A DNA stretch of 64,000 nt from Fremontodendron californicum (taxonomy: Eukaryota; Streptophyta; Magnoliopsida; Malvales; Malvaceae): NCBI GenBank assembly GCA_030761205.1, contig JAULJL010000039.1, positions 3,048,001 through 3,112,000 on the forward strand, read 5' to 3'. Both the position numbers and the translations under genes were made by a program. Below the pieces are notes generated by a model. It made no database searches and was not told the origin of the DNA. It was given only the letters and a program-made list of their open reading frames with translations. Of this stretch, positions 1 to 13,602 are shown one piece after another. Position 1 is the first letter of the stretch. The number at the start of each line of letters is the position of its first letter.

Positions 1-513
1 ACCCATAAATCCATCTCAGAATTCATGAAAGATTATTCAAAAAAACTAAAGAAGAATATATATATATGCTTTAAACGATTGACAGGGCGGCTCAGGAAAA
101 ATAACTGCACTTTTTTTTTTTTTTTGGATAAGTAAAATAACTGCACTTTTCCTTGTGAAACATTTCATCATTATAAAACAAATAGATTTTCCTTCATCTT
201 CTTTTCAATGAGTATATATATCATAGTTATCATCTAATGCATCAATATGCTTAATTTTCCAACAAGGGTCTTTGGTTTCAGCTTATGTTTTCCATTTTGG
301 TGACTAATAGTTGAAGCAATATGATTATTCACCATGCCTAAGCTGAGGAGATTGAAAAGCACACTGCAAAGAGAAAGAAACCAGCGAAATGATCAATTGA
401 AAGAGAAATGGATATACAAGAACTTAGCCTAACATGTATGTTAAGGATCCTACATTAATAAGGAAACCAAAGCCAAAAGGAGGAAAAAGGGGGCTTCTCC
501 AAGTAAATTGATT

Positions 514-515
<2 letters not shown>

Positions 516-559
<44 letters not shown>
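516..559. repeat. (TA)n microsatellite
   Basis: Uninterrupted TA dinucleotide run of about 44 bp, directly upstream of a small MITE copy. Confidence 0.95.
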
Positions 560-560
<1 letters not shown>

Positions 561-565
561 TTAAT

Positions 566-745
566 TATGTTACTCGGACTCAGGTGTGAATGTCGGATAC
601 GGGTATATTCAATTTTTTTTTTAAAATTTTCATGTATTTGGAGGATTCTTGAAAATTTATATTCTCGTACCCATGTTCAAATATACATCAGACATGAATA
701 TCAGACACGAATACTTCAAAAAAAATAAAAAGTCCGAGCAGCATA
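566..745 (+). mobile_element. MITE family A, copy 1
   Basis: Non-coding element of about 180 bp that starts TATGTTACTCGGACTC and ends with a near reverse complement (GTCCGAGCAGCATA). Five related copies occur in this window, at about 44907, 47669, 48101, 49266 and 63015. The terminal inverted repeats, small size and lack of coding capacity fit a MITE. The transposase superfamily cannot be told from the sequence. It lies about 100 bp beyond the stop codon of the WIP gene. Confidence 0.7.
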
Positions 746-842
746 GATTCTTACTTTGGAAGCTGGCAAATAAAGCTATGTAATTAGAGAGAATTAATTA
801 ACCATTCCTTCATATATACCCTTTAGATTTTTTTTTTTTCCA

Positions 843-1951
843 TCACTGCGTGGACTCATTATCTTGCTCCACTTCAGATGCAAGCTCATCATCTTCTTCC
901 AAGCCATCGATGGCATAACCTGCTGCTTCATGGCCATTCCCAAAAGCCTTTATGTGGTCTTTAAGAGATCTCTTATGCTTGAAATCGGAGCGGCAAATGC
1001 AGTACCAGAGCTTCCCACAGTTCTTCTCATGGGTTCTCCAATCTCCTCTCACAGCAAATGCTTTGCCACATTTTCTGCACATGAATGGCTTCATCCCATG
1101 CTTCCTCTTGTAATGTGTTTGCAAGGTTCTGAAATCTTTTAATGGCTTTGCTCTTGGATCATCAATGTTGTTCCTGCAACCTGGTGCACAACAATAGCAA
1201 GGAAGCCTTAGCATTCCTGTTGGTTGGCTTCCCCTTAGTGATTTTGGCCCTTTCCTATACTGAGATCCATGCCCCCACATATGCATCTGCACAGAATTCA
1301 GTCACAGAAAAAAAAAAAAAAAATCAGTAGAAGCCAACAAAATTAAAACAGCCAAATTTATCTCTGCAATCACGACAAGACCAAAATCTTTGTAGTACAA
1401 TCAAGCATCTATTTGTACCTAACAAAAACAAACTAGAATTTAGAACCTTCAATACAATTTTTGGTGTATTTGGAAGAGTGAGTGTTTTTCTTCATAGAAC
1501 TCTACATTACATCGAATGAGTAAGTAACATTTATCTTGTAATACTGTTGATATGTCTCCGAAAAAACTGTCAATAATTATTGTCTTCTTGAAAAGGAAAT
1601 AAATTTTCTTCATGAAGGAAAAGAAATTCCTCAGCTCAACCACAATTGTGGATCCCATTTCTATGTTGAGGAGTGAAATTGAGGCAGCTTGTATGAGATT
1701 CTCCGTTTTAAAAGCTGGAGAACCGATGGGATTTTCATGTCTGCAATGCTTTGTTGTAAACTGAAGGTTCAGACAGATAAATTTGTTACTTTGTTAAGAA
1801 CATCCAAGTTCTGAAAAAGCTGCAAAATTTCAGTTGTAAGCTGCCTGCCTGACAATGAGTAAAGCACAAACTTCAAAGTACCAAAGGTATAAGGAACGTT
1901 GCCTGTGTTGTTCAATCACGAAACCCACAAGCCATGCAACAAAAAAAATGA

Positions 1952-1982
<31 letters not shown>

Positions 1983-2887
1983 GAACCCAAAAATATACGT
2001 ATCCAGAAAATGCACCTATTGAATAAATCTACTTTTATTTCTTCTTTAAAATCAAAGCATGGGAAAGACAAAAAAAAAAAAACGGCTTAAGATTCCCATC
2101 AGTCAAACAAGTCAGAAGAAGAAAAGACTTGGGATTTATTTCATTTTATTTTTTCAATTTATCTTCTTTGATATTGTAAAAAAAAGGGGCTAAAAAGAGA
2201 GAGAGAAGAAAGGAAGGAAGGAATTAAAGGAGGCAATAATTCAAAATAAAAACTTACTTGCATGTTGTTGTATCTATTGAAGGTCTTGCAGCAAACAGGA
2301 CAAGAGAATTGTGTAGGGCCAATAAGAATCTGAGAAGGGGTAGGGATCCAATACTGTCCCTTGTTGATCAGTCTGTTAACTGGGTACCCAGAAGAATCAT
2401 CACCATCTCCATCTTTATCAGTGATCTCCGAAGAAGATGATAAAACCGAAGCCAATTCTGAAGCACTAGGGCTTGGTAACCCTATATGCAGTGCAACAGT
2501 AACAGTTTCATCTTCAGTACTGTTAGTGAAGAGCAACCGCCCTTCCTCTTTCCCTTTGCTCTTGTTTACTACATCCATGGCGGTGCAAGAATATTTCTCT
2601 TGATCTTGATCTTCTTGATCCTGTTGCTGGTCCTCTTTCTCATGCCTTGTTGGACTTGGACTCAAGCTCAATAGTGGTAAGGCTTCTCTAACAGGGAAGG
2701 AAGGAGGTGATGATGATGAGCAGCAGCTGGTTTGGTAGTGGAAAAAAGGGTGGTTATTGCTGATTTCATTTGTGATGAAGCTGTAGAAGTTTTGGGTGTA
2801 GGAATTAGGGTTTGGAGATGGGTAATGTTGAAGAGGGTTGAACTTGAACCAACCTGAGAAGAAATTGGAGTAAGGGTAGTCAGCCAT
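843..2887 (-). CDS. WIP-family C2H2 zinc-finger transcription factor
   Basis: Plant WIP-domain nuclear transcription factor (the family of TT1, NTT/WIP2 and WIP3-5). There are two coding exons on the minus strand: 2887-2258 (210 codons, ends NNMQ before a GTAAGT donor) and 1286-843 (starts MHMWGH after TGCAG). Together they give 357 aa. The start at 2887 (MADYPYSNFF) matches the conserved family N-terminus. An upstream in-frame ATG would only add a hydrophobic low-complexity leader. Residues 1-190 are low-complexity, rich in Ser, Asp and Gln. Finger 1 spans the intron (C196, C199, H212, H216). It is followed by the conserved YRKGP..SLRG segment and three further fingers, including CRKCGKAFAVRGDWRTHEKNC and a last finger ending in GNGH. 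The C-terminus is acidic. WIP members act in seed coat, transmitting tract and root or organ patterning. Which member this is cannot be fixed without a tree. Confidence 0.93.
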
Positions 2888-5800
2888 GGTTGAAAAAAAG
2901 AAAGAAAGAAAGAAAAAGAAAAGGTGTTTTAGAAGGGATTGCAATTCAGAACAGTTTGGGGCTTGATTGATTTGCTTTTATAGATAGAAAGAAAGAGAGA
3001 GAAATAAAGAATGAATGAATGAATGAATGGATGAATGAAGGGTGTTAATGGTGGAGGAGAGAGTGATTAGAGTGCTTAACAAAAATGTATTTTATTTGAA
3101 TTTGAATTTAATTAAATTATTCATGTAATTATTTTTAAAAATAATATTTAATAAATTTAAATTTGAATATCAATATTTTTATTTCTCTCTTTTTTATTAT
3201 CAAATTAGGATTTTTTTTAGAAAAAACATATTTTATTTACTCAAACAAAGCAATGAAAGATATAATCACCAAAGTGAAGACCAAAAAAGAGAAGTCTAAC
3301 TCTTTTTTATTATTAATTAGAAAAGACAAAAACTGGAAATTAATTGGAAATTCTTTTCATTTCATTTCATATATTTGTTACTAAATTTTTGTTAAAAGTA
3401 TGAAGAGAATCTAGGAAAATACCGTTAATGGCCGTTTTACGGTAAAACTTGGATTTCCAGTTAACCAACAGTAAATTCTTTTTCTACTTATATATACAGT
3501 ATTACCTATTTCTTGAACTTAATGACTGAAATACCTTTCATAGTCTTTTCAAAGTTAATAATCTAAATTCTAAATTCGTTCAACTTGAGTGCAAATTGAT
3601 CCTATTCGATTTAATAGGAACTCAAATTGAATTAAATCTAATCCGGATTGATCCAAAATTAAAATAATTTAAATTCAAATGACTTGAAATATTTACCTAA
3701 ATGATCAAAAATTAAATTGAGCATAATTTTACTTCTAAAAATATTAATATAATTTTAAAAAATAAATATAAATATATAACATAAATTATTAAATATTAAA
3801 TATAATAATCTTATTATATATAAATAATTATTATATATAATAATATTATACTATATAAGTAATTAGTATTAAGATTAGTTGTATTCCACAAATAAACCTT
3901 TTGAATTTTTTTTATGAAAAAAATTTAAAAAGATTATAGAGTATAATTTGTATATATACAATTATACTGATATAATTATGTTGTTATACATAAAAATTAA
4001 CACTCAAAATCAAATGTTATAACTTAAAAATTAAAATTTAAAATGAAACCAACAAGTCATGTCATGTCAATAGCCAATAGCCAATAGGCAAAAAATAACA
4101 TGTCAATAGCCAGTAAGGTGCCTTGTCAGGTCCATGGGTCGTAGTCAATCCTTGAAAAGAATTTTAAAGGTCCGATCGAAATATTATTTTTATTAACAAT
4201 TTATTTTTATTTTAAAATATATTAAAATATTCATATGAATTTTTTTTTAATATTTTGAATAATAACATACTTAAACAAATTTAATAGATGAGTCGGGACT
4301 TGGCTAAATTTTTAAAAACGTTAATTTAATTTAATTTAATTCAGTCGAGTTCAACTTGATTCATGAACATGTTTAATATGAATGTATGTTTATTTAAAAT
4401 TCAATTTTGAATTGGTGATAAGTTTAATTAAGGGTACATTTGTTTTGTAAAAATAATTTTTAAAAATTATTTCTCGCATTTTTATTTGTTTATTTTACGA
4501 AAAATAATTTAATCAACAAAAAATGAAATTTTGATCAACGAAAAATTAATTGATTTTTTTTTTTAAAATACCTTACATTTTTTAATCAAAGTAAAAAATA
4601 TCGATCCTTTATGTATAAGGACCATCCTCTAAAAATAATTAAAAATCAAAGCAAAACAAAAATCAATCTCTTAAATGTAAAAATTGATTTTTTTTATGTC
4701 AATGTAAATTTTTTAAAAAATTACCAAACAACGAAAAATATTATACACAAAATTATTCAAACAACATACAATATCAATTTTTTTTTAAAAAAAAATCTAT
4801 TTTTTTACAACGTATCGTAAATGAAAAGAGTAAAAACTTTAAGATATTTAAATATTGGGGAAAAAAATATTCTCTGATAAAGTAACATAATACTATTATT
4901 GTTTTTTTTATGCTATATACGCAATTACTAAAGGACAACCGACTAAGGATGCATTTAGGAGCGGGAGAGGCAGTGGTGGCTTCAAACAGCCTGATTTGGT
5001 TTGACATGACAGATAATAACATTTCTCAAGAATTGGACGACCCAACTTAACATCTACAACCTTTTGCTTGTTTTGATAATATTCGCAGTAAATTTTGCTG
5101 AATGTTTATCTTTTTTTTTTTTTTTTTCTCCTGTTTCGTTTTTTTTCGTTTAGGGCCGTATGGTAGATAGGCAATTAACTTGTAATTGTTGCGTTTTGCA
5201 CTCGTACGTGAGTTCATTTTTGGAACTACTTCCACGTTTTTTTTTAGCCTAGGTTTGGATCGGAATAGGAAGAGAGAAAAAAAAAGAAATAAAATAAAAT
5301 AAAACAAGAGAGAATGAAAAAATTTTATCTTGTTTTTCTTTTTTGGATTAAAAAAAATTTAATAAAAAAAAATGAAGGGAGTTGAGCACTCCTCATTTTC
5401 TCTCAAAATAATATATTTTTTTTAAATCCCCAAATCGGTAAGAAAGAAAGGGAAAAGAAAGAAAAGTAAAAAAAATATTTGAATATAAAAGGTCTACCAA
5501 TTTACCTATTTTATATTTATCAAATTACAAGCAATGTTTCTAAACTTATATACTTCACATAATTTATATTAAAAATTATAATAAAATTTTTTTATTATCA
5601 TTTTTTTGTTTTTTTTTTTTAAAATTACATTCATATTTTTTTTAATGTAATGTAATGTAATGTTTATTTTTTATTATTTAATTTATAATATTTAATTTAT
5701 TATTTTAATTAAAAAGAAAAGGTATAATTGAAAATATATATTATAATTTATCTTTTTTTTTTTCACAGTTTAACCAAATGATGGTGGCTAACATTCTGTT

Positions 5801-6297
5801 ATTTTTCTTTCCCTAACACATTTTAATTATTCAAACAAGAAAAAGATGTATCCTTTCCTTTTCTTTAAAAACCCTACCTTTCTTTTATTTTTGTTTTCTT
5901 TCCTTTATTAACATTTATACAAACATAATGTTATTCTTTTGGAGTTTTTATGGTTCAATTGTCAGCTCTTCGATCCCTGAAGATTGTGTTGGGTTAATTT
6001 GCACCCAAAAAACGACATATGCACAAATTTAACGCCAATGGAAGAGGTTATAGACTCCTCAGATTTCAAGTATGAGTTGTGAATGTGGGAGTTTATATAT
6101 AGATTGACAACGGTCTAAATATTATAGTATTTTTTAGGTATAAAAGAGTTCGCAACTTGGAATAAAATTAAGGATTGTACATGTTGAGATTTGAATCTCA
6201 AACTTGTTGGATACAATCTATTAAAGCATTTTGCAAAGCATAAATTATCTCCTAGGATTCTTAATTAAGGAGGGGAGAGGGACAAGTTTCAATTAAG
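2888..6297. other. AT-rich intergenic region upstream of the WIP gene
   Basis: No supportable gene. The first 170 bp contain a GAAA/GAAT purine-rich simple repeat (about 2980-3040) that is probably promoter or 5' UTR. The rest is very AT-rich with poly-A and poly-T tracts. It includes degenerate pieces (about 3590-3660 and 4130-4400) resembling the Gly/Pro-codon-like GGCCCG foldback family seen better at 45.6 and 58.7 kb. Confidence 0.6.
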
Positions 6298-6447
6298 GAT
6301 TTAAATTGTGGTTGCTTACACATTTTTTTTCACGCGTTTATCGCGATTACAAAAATAACAAATGCTATTAAGGTGAATATCGACGACGGCGAGAGTTGAA
6401 ACTGCAAAATAACAACAATAATATCGCGTTGCAATCGTTATTTAAAT
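6298..6447 (+). mobile_element. MITE family B, copy 1
   Basis: Element of about 150 bp that starts GGATTTAAATTGTGGTTG and ends TTGCAATCGTTATTTAAAT. These are imperfect inverted termini of the TTTAAATNGCGATNGC type. It has the same internal blocks (TTTATCGCGATTAC, GAATATCGACG, ATATCGCGTTGC) as copies at about 46904, 47181, 48543 and 49803. It is non-coding. Confidence 0.6.
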
Positions 6448-6923
6448 ATTTGATTTCAATAATACAACTTCAATCAGACAAATTTAAAGTTGGTTAACCA
6501 TTAACCAACATTCAAACTAAAGGATGTTGTTTGGTTCAACTCATTGTATAGCATGCATTTGTACAGAATGGAAGAGACGTTTTTAATCTGAAAGAGAAGA
6601 AGAAAACGAAAAAAAGCCATTTAAACGGAAGATTTGTACACTGCAGTCAAATAATGGGAGAGCAAATGGTACAAATTAGATGAATGGGACTCCAAGAATA
6701 TTAATTGCAAGAAGCTAATAATTGAAAGGCACTGTTAATACACAACAACAAAAAAAAAAAAGGTCATCTCATCTCTCATCCCTATCGCTTAGTTAATTAA
6801 CATCATGATTGCCAATTCAGGTTTGTGTTTCGATCAAAAGATCCGAATTCAGACCGACACTATTTTGGGGAGCAAGTTTAGTTATCTGATGTTGAACTAA
6901 ATACATGTCCATTCTGATTAAAG

Positions 6924-7553
6924 ATCATAACTATGGTAGTCGGTATTGTATTGATACCGATCGTATCGGTCAATATGTATCGTTTTAAAAATAAATAAAA
7001 TAATATCAAATGTTATATCATTTTGGTTTTTATAATGATTTATATCGGTTGGTACCAACCTGTATCGGTCTATACTGATACGTATCGGTTAGTATAAAAA
7101 TTTTATTTTTATTTTTTTAAAAAAAATTCACTTACTTGATTTTTTTTAATCAATTTTTAGTACTTTTTAATCATAATAATTTTTACTTTTTCATAATTTT
7201 ATTAAAATATATATATTTATTAAATTAAGTTATTGAATCTAATTAATAATAATTTAATATATATTTTTAATATTTATTTATGATTAAAAAATTTAGATAT
7301 TAAATATTTATAATTTTAAAATTTTGTATTTGCATATAAACATATATATATATATAATTGAGATATATTTGTACATGTATATAATATATATTTTATTAGA
7401 AAACTTAGAAATGAGTTTTATAAATATATATGAAAAAATAATTGAAAAATATCGATAAATTTGAAACGGTACGTCAAAATACACAGATATTGGTACATAT
7501 CAGTATAAAAAAAACGATATGCTCACCGATACAGTACTGATTACTTTGATCAT
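6924..7553. repeat. Foldback repeat with TATCGGT-rich ends
   Basis: Both ends carry diverged inverted copies of a segment rich in GTATCGGT/ACCGATAC (left about 6924-7090, right about 7450-7553). The centre is AT-rich and non-coding. This fits a non-autonomous foldback or MITE-like element. No target duplication could be defined. Confidence 0.5.
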
Positions 7554-7839
7554 AACCCAAAAAGGGAAGACCTGAAAGATATATAGAAGTTGATATTGAT
7601 AAATTTCCTTACTCCAAATTAATGCTCAACTCTGACTGTTAGCTCATCCTTAAACATGAAGAATCAAAGCTTGAGCTTGAAAAAAGTTTCATGATTGATG
7701 ATCATTATCGCAGTGAGGGATTTAAATTACGGTTGTTAAATTAAAAAACATAATCAGATATATTAGAGATTACGATACGATTATGATACAATATAGTATA
7801 CGATACGATATTCTTACTGGATTTTTTTTTTTTTAAATT

Positions 7840-8158
7840 GGTAAGAACCTTCTATGTAAATAGGGCACTCTTGTACAAACTAATGAAACAATTTGGATTT
7901 TTTGCCCGTAAATGTAGGTCACCATGACCGAACCACGTATTCATTTGTGTTCCTTTGTAATCTTGCCTCCTTTCTTTTTCTTTTCTCTAACTTGCTTTCT
8001 CTCTTACTCTTTTCTATACATACAATTGAGAATACAATAATTTATTTTCTTGAAATATAATATCAGTGCTTCTTATTTTGTAACATAGTATCAGAGTTCA
8101 GGTTCTGTTCTGTTGTTTCTGGCGGTTACTCCTTCTAAGTTTATGTCTGTCTACGTGA
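7840..8158 (+). repeat. Possible Copia-type LTR 3' end with primer-binding site, truncated
   Basis: An LTR-like stretch ends in TTGTAACA, followed at about 8085 by TAGTATCAGAGTT. This resembles the tRNA-Met primer-binding site TGGTATCAGAGC, and an ATG follows about 55 bp later. The chromovirus begins at 8159, so this would be an older target. The opposite end of the putative element was not identified, hence low confidence. Confidence 0.35.
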
Positions 8159-8482
8159 TGTGTGCAGAATATAGTTTGGACAGTTAATGACCGTTAATTG
8201 GCAGTTGAGCTGTTAAAAGTTAGTTAGTTTGTTAATTGAGCTGTAACTACTTTACTTGTCAATTACTTATCCATTTGTTAGCTGAGTTGAATTCTAGAAA
8301 CAGTTATGAACTTGATGTATATAAGCTGTGATCACAAAAGGAATATACTATCTAAATACAATCACAGTTTTCTCTCAAAATCTCTGTTCTCTTCTCTCAC
8401 AGTTCCATGCTTCCTTATTCTCGAAGGCTATTCATTACTCTCAGCTTTCCTGTGTATTGAAGACCAACCATTCCTGCACACA
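8159..8482 (+). repeat. Chromovirus 5' LTR
   Basis: Starts TGTGTGCAG and ends CCTGCACACA. It matches 39988-40320 along its whole length, with small indels in the TTCTCTTC-rich part. This shared block defines the LTR pair. Confidence 0.85.
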
Positions 8483-8487
8483 CCAAG

Positions 8488-8499
8488 TGGAATCAGAGC
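8488..8499 (+). other. Chromovirus primer-binding site (tRNA-Met-like)
   Basis: TGGAATCAGAGC lies 5 bp after the 5' LTR. It differs by one base from the common TGGTATCAGAGC site complementary to initiator tRNA-Met. Confidence 0.75.
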
Positions 8500-8518
8500 C
8501 TCTTTCCTGGCACCACCA

Positions 8519-11500
8519 TGAAAGACAACACCAGATCTCATGATTTCAAGAAGTTTGAAGAGTCCATTAAATAATCCTTGAAAGAACTGTTCAATAGGAT
8601 TCAAGGGCAAGAACACCAACAAGAAAAGACCATTGCAACTTTGAGGCAAGACATTTCAACCTTTGATCTGGAACAAAACCTGCTGATGGACCAGTTTTAG
8701 AATGCAGAGTCCACACCTACAGTTCAAACGGGGCAACAAGGGAAGGGGCAATACTTGGCTACCAGACAATCCAAGATGGACTTTCCAAGATTCAATAGGG
8801 ATGACTTGGGAGGATGGATCTTTAGATGTCAACAATTTTTTGAGGTGGATGGCACACTAGAAGTGGCCAAGGTGAAGCAAGCAGTCATCAACTTAGAGGG
8901 TAGAGCATTGCAATGGCACCAAAATTGGATCAAATTTAAGGGAGGCAATGCATCCATCTCATGGGGTGAGTATGTTCAGGCTCTAGAGGCAAGGTTCGGG
9001 GACAAGTTTTATGGGGACCCGATAATAGAGCTCCTCAGCTGCAAATAGGCAGGTACGGTTGCACAGTTTCATGATCACTTTGAATAATTTCTTGGCAGGG
9101 TAGATATCTCTAAGGAATATGCCATTAGTTTCTTCTTGAAAGGTCTAAAGGAACCTATACAAAAGCCAGTTAGAATGTTTATGCCCAAAACCCTTTAATA
9201 TGCCTTTGCCTTAGCCCAGATACAAGAATCCACCCTAGAAACCTTACACCAAGAATTAGCAAACACTATGCCCAGAAGACCACCACCCCCTTAAGCCTGT
9301 ACCAATCCTCAAAATGCCTCACACTACACCACACTTCCAACCAAACCCAAAGCATATACCAAGACCACGACCTTTACCTTCAAGTTTCCCAAAACCACTC
9401 TATAATCCAACCAAGAAACCTAATAGACCTTCTAGGTTTCGAACCAGTGTAGACTTTGATGAGAAGAGGGCCAAAGGACTGTGCTTTTAGTGTGATGAAA
9501 AGTATGAGTTGGGGCACAAGTGCCAGCAATGGAAGCTGTACTTGATTGAGATCATTGAAGTGGAAGAAGATCTCTCTGTGGATTCCAAAAAAAAAAAAAG
9601 AGTGAAGAATGGGAGAAGGAGAGCCCTCAAATATCGGTGCAGGCAATGAATGGTAACAGTGACTAGGGATATAGGACCATGAGGGTCACGGTGTTCGTGA
9701 AAAAGAAACCCCTTCACATCTTGATCAACTCATGAAGTACTCATAACTTCCTGGATGAAAGGCTCGCAAGGAAGTTAGGATGCCAAATTGTGAACAAAGG
9801 GCCTTTGAAGGTGGGAGTGGCAGATGGTAACAGCGTGATATGTCAAGCCATGTGTAAAGGTTTATCCTGGACTCTGCAGGGTACATCTTTCACCACTGAT
9901 GTGTTGCTCTTACCATTGAGTAACTGTGATATGGTGTTGGGCATCCAATGGTTAAAAACGTTGGGAGTGATTCATTGTGACTTCAAGCAGCTCAGAGTGG
10001 AGTTCACCCTCAATGGGAAATGACATGTACTCAAGGGAGGACAAGTACCAACAGAAATCAAGCCAGTCTCTAGCAAACAGATGGCTAAACTCTTACCACA
10101 CTCATCACAATGTTCACTGATTCAACTCTGTTGCCTACAGTTAGATCAGGAACCTAAGCTTTCGGTCAGTGCTTTTAATATCAACACTAAGGAAATTGCC
10201 CCAATGCCTGCTGAAATTCAACAACTTTTATCTAAATATAAAGAGTTGTTCGAGGAACCTAAGGAGCTACCACCTCATAGGGGCATAATCACAAGATTAC
10301 ATTGAAGAAAGATACTTCTACAGTAAATATGAGGCCATATAGACACTCTTCACTGCAAAAAGATGTGATTGAACAGATGACAAAAGAGATGTTGGCAACA
10401 GGACTCATCCAACACAGCCATAGTCCTTTCTTCTCACTTGTAGTCCTTGTCAAAAAGAAGGATGGCACATGGAGGATGTGCATAGACTACATGGAATTGA
10501 ATAAAGGCACTGTCAAAGATAAGTACCCTATTTCTATAATTGAGGAACTACTGGAAGAGTTACATGGGTCTGAGTGGTTCTCGAAGATAGACCTGAGATC
10601 AGGGTACCATCAAATCAGGATGCATCTTCCTGATATACAGAAGACAGCCTTTAGAACTCATGTTGGGTACTACGAGTTCTTAGTTATGCCCTTCGGCCTC
10701 ACAAATGCCCCATCCACCTTCCTGAGTTTGATGAACATATCTTCAGACCCTACCTAAGAAAATTCACCTTAGTCTTCTTCGATGACATCCTGATTATAGC
10801 AATAGTCTAGAAGAACATGTATAACACTTGGAGAAAGTATTTCAGACATTACAGCAACATTCTCTGGTTGCTAAGAAGAGCAAATGCTACTTTGCTCAAC
10901 CTAAGATGGAATATCTGGGTCACATAATCTCAGCTGCTGGGGTTTCCACTGATCCTAAAAAGATTGAGGCAGTGCAGAAATGGCCAACTCCTAGGAATGT
11001 CAGGTAGTTCAAAGGATTTTTGGGGTTAGCAGGTTATTACAGGAGATTCGTGCAGAACTATAGCATTATATGCAGACCTCTTACAGAATTGTTAAAAAAT
11101 GGGCAATTTGAGTGGAATGACAAAGCTGATGAGGCCTTCCAAAGGATTAAGTTCGTGCTCATTTCTTCACCTGTTCTGGCCCTACCAGATTTTCCCAACC
11201 ATTTGTCATTGAAACCGATGCCTAAAAAACTGGCATTGGTGTTGTATTGATGCAAAATGGCCACCCCAGGGCATACATCAGCAACATTCTTTACCAAGGA
11301 CTTTCAGTGTATGTGAAGGAGTTATTTGCCATGGTGTACGCAGTTACTAAATGGCATCACTACCTGGTGGGTCGACATTTCAGCATCCGAACCGATCACC
11401 AAAGTCTTAAGCACTTACTACAACAGAGAGTCTCTCACCCTAGCCAACATGCTTGGCTTACCAAGCTGATGGGTTATGAATATGATATCAACTACAAGAA

Positions 11501-12112
11501 GGGCAAGGAAAACATAGCTGCAGATGCATTGTCCAGGGTACAATCACATAAGCTGCTGTTAATGGTTATCACAGGGGTCTCCTTGGATCTATGGTCTCTG
11601 ATCTAAAAACAGTTGAAACACTGATGATGAGTTGGGGGAACTTATTCAACAGCTACAATCTCAAACACCTCCAGACACCTTGTATACATGGCGAGATGGT
11701 CAGTTGAGAAGAAAGGGAAGGCTAGTAGTTGGTAAGGATGTTTTCTTATGCACTAAAATCATTCAGTTGTACCATAGTAGAAGCTTGGGAGGACACTCTG
11801 GGGTTCACGTTAACCAAAAGGTTCACGATGATGTTTTACTGGAAGGGACTTGCCAAACAGGTAAGGCAGTTCATACGAGAATGTGATATTTGCCAACGTT
11901 TCAAATACGATTCTAATGCATCACCAGGCCTTCGCCAACCCTTTCCTATTCTTGCTGAAGCTTGATCGCAAGTAAGCTTAGACTTTATCGAAGGGCTGCC
12001 TAATTCTTTTGGTAAAACAGTGATCCTAGTGGTGGTGGATCGCTTAACCAAATATGCACACTTCATCAGTATGTCACACCCCTACACAGCATTGAATATG
12101 GCTCAATGCTAC
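8519..12112 (+). pseudogene. Chromovirus gag-pol remnant, 5' part
   Basis: Degenerate gag-pol reading. Gag starts near the ATG at 8519 and is broken by stops at 8573 and about 8698. It includes a conserved stretch at 8755-9045 (FPRFNRDDLGGWIFRC onward). A zinc knuckle (CFxCDEKYxxGHKC, first part broken by a stop) is near 9480. The protease domain is around 9700-10020, with the region before LDERLARKLG damaged. RT is 10300-10990 (WRMCIDY, LRSGYHQIRM, MPFGLTNAPSTF, FDDIL). RNase H is 11020-11540 (RTDHQSLKHLL, ADALSR). Integrase runs from 11630 with the HHCC zinc region, and is interrupted at AQCY by the first Athila element. It is non-functional. Confidence 0.88.
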
Positions 12113-12709
12113 TGATAACTCGTATAATTATATAGTTTTTAGTTATGTTTTATTATTGTTTTGTGTCAAATACGAGTTATTATTGTTTAGTCTAATTGTG
12201 TTTATGATCTTTATGTATTTTGGTGTTTTTCACAAGTTTCTTTGAGTGATTTCAGATTACTAGAATTAAGGGCAAATCCAGTTCAGTTTCAGTTCCGACA
12301 CCTTTTGCCATATCAGCTATATCTCGAGTTTCATTGAAGCAATAAGGCTGAAATTTGTAGCCATGCAAAGCTAAGAGGCATATCTATCTTTTTCATGTTT
12401 TACACTTCTTAAACCGGAGTCGTTTTCCCTAGCAAAATCGACCATCAAGTTGGCTGATGTGCAATGACATCTGTGCTGACATGTTTTCGTATTATGCCCA
12501 TATCTTCTTATCCACATCAGCAAATGAGCTGATTCCAACGGCTATGGTTCCGTAACTGATAGGGAAACCTTTGTCTAGAAGACCATGTGATCAGATCAGG
12601 CCTCCAATATTGACGAAATCGACCATCAAGTTGGCTGATCAAAATCGTCATATACCTACCTTTGAAATTTGTAAAGCTTGTCTCTTGTCATTTAGCCCTC
12701 CAAAATGTG

Positions 12710-12719
12710 TATAAATAGA
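12710..12719 (+). promoter_or_regulatory. LTR TATA box (element 1, 5' LTR)
   Basis: TATAAATAGA in a GTGTATAAATAGAGGG context, conserved at the matching place in all four Athila LTRs (24317-24326 plus strand, 27166-27175 and 38640-38649 minus strand). It is the likely core promoter for the genomic RNA, which would put the R region downstream of about 12745. Confidence 0.75.
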
Positions 12720-13602
12720 GGGCCTTGGATGATTGTAAGGGATCATATTGGAGATTGGTAGGATATTAGCCATTTTAACAAAATTCTCTAAGTTTTCTTC
12801 TTCTTTCTTTTCTCTAGTTTTCTTTTTCTTTAGAAAGAGCAAGAGGTTGGATAATTAATATTCTTCTTCTTCTTTCTTTCTTTCTTTTATTTCCTTCTTA
12901 GATTCTCTTTAATTTTATGTTTATGTTTATGATGCCTATGCTAGGCTAAACTTCTATTTGGTTAAGGGTGATTTCAAAGCCCTAGACACGTTTTGTGATT
13001 GATTTTCAGATTCTATCTATCATTAATTTTCTATCAAAGTTGCTTATGTTCTTCTACAAGAATTGTTCATGATGTTGTCTTGATTTATTTAGGTGTACAA
13101 CTAGATAGATCTTGATAATTATCTATTGCTAGTCTAGGAGTCTTGATCCGTGTAATTGTCTTGATTTCCTATTCATAAGTGGCAATTTGTGATTAATGAT
13201 TATGGTCAAGTTTTCAATAATTGCAAAGTGGAACATAACCTAAGTTGAACAATCCGAGCTTATGTGTTTGTTGCTTAGATCAACCTATCTTTCTCATCAT
13301 AAAGCTGCCATTAAATTGAATTTAGAGAGCTTATTCTAGGTTGTTTAATGGTTAGAGATTAAATAGAGAGCTTGTTCTATTTAACGACAAACTAAGGAAA
13401 GATTGGGGTAACAGAGCTTGTTGTTATCTACGGTTGTTAACTTTGATAGTTGGTTGATATTGATAGATTTGAAATTGATTCTTAATGATGTCTAGTGGTG
13501 GAGAATGAAACCTTAACCATATTTTTCATATTTGATTCTTCTTACTTACTTGTTTTCTTACTTTTCTAGTTTGCCTATTTTTAAAAGTATATTTATTTTT
13601 AT

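Noticed and set aside
2888..2944. Longer start of the WIP protein
   Set aside because: Adds a Phe-rich leader from a TTTC repeat. The family start is the MADYPYSNFF at 2887.
12648..12842. 64-codon ORF repeated identically in four places (12648, 24255, 27043, 38517)
   Set aside because: It lies antisense inside the Athila LTRs over the TATA box and TC-rich tract. Its conservation is explained by the LTRs themselves.
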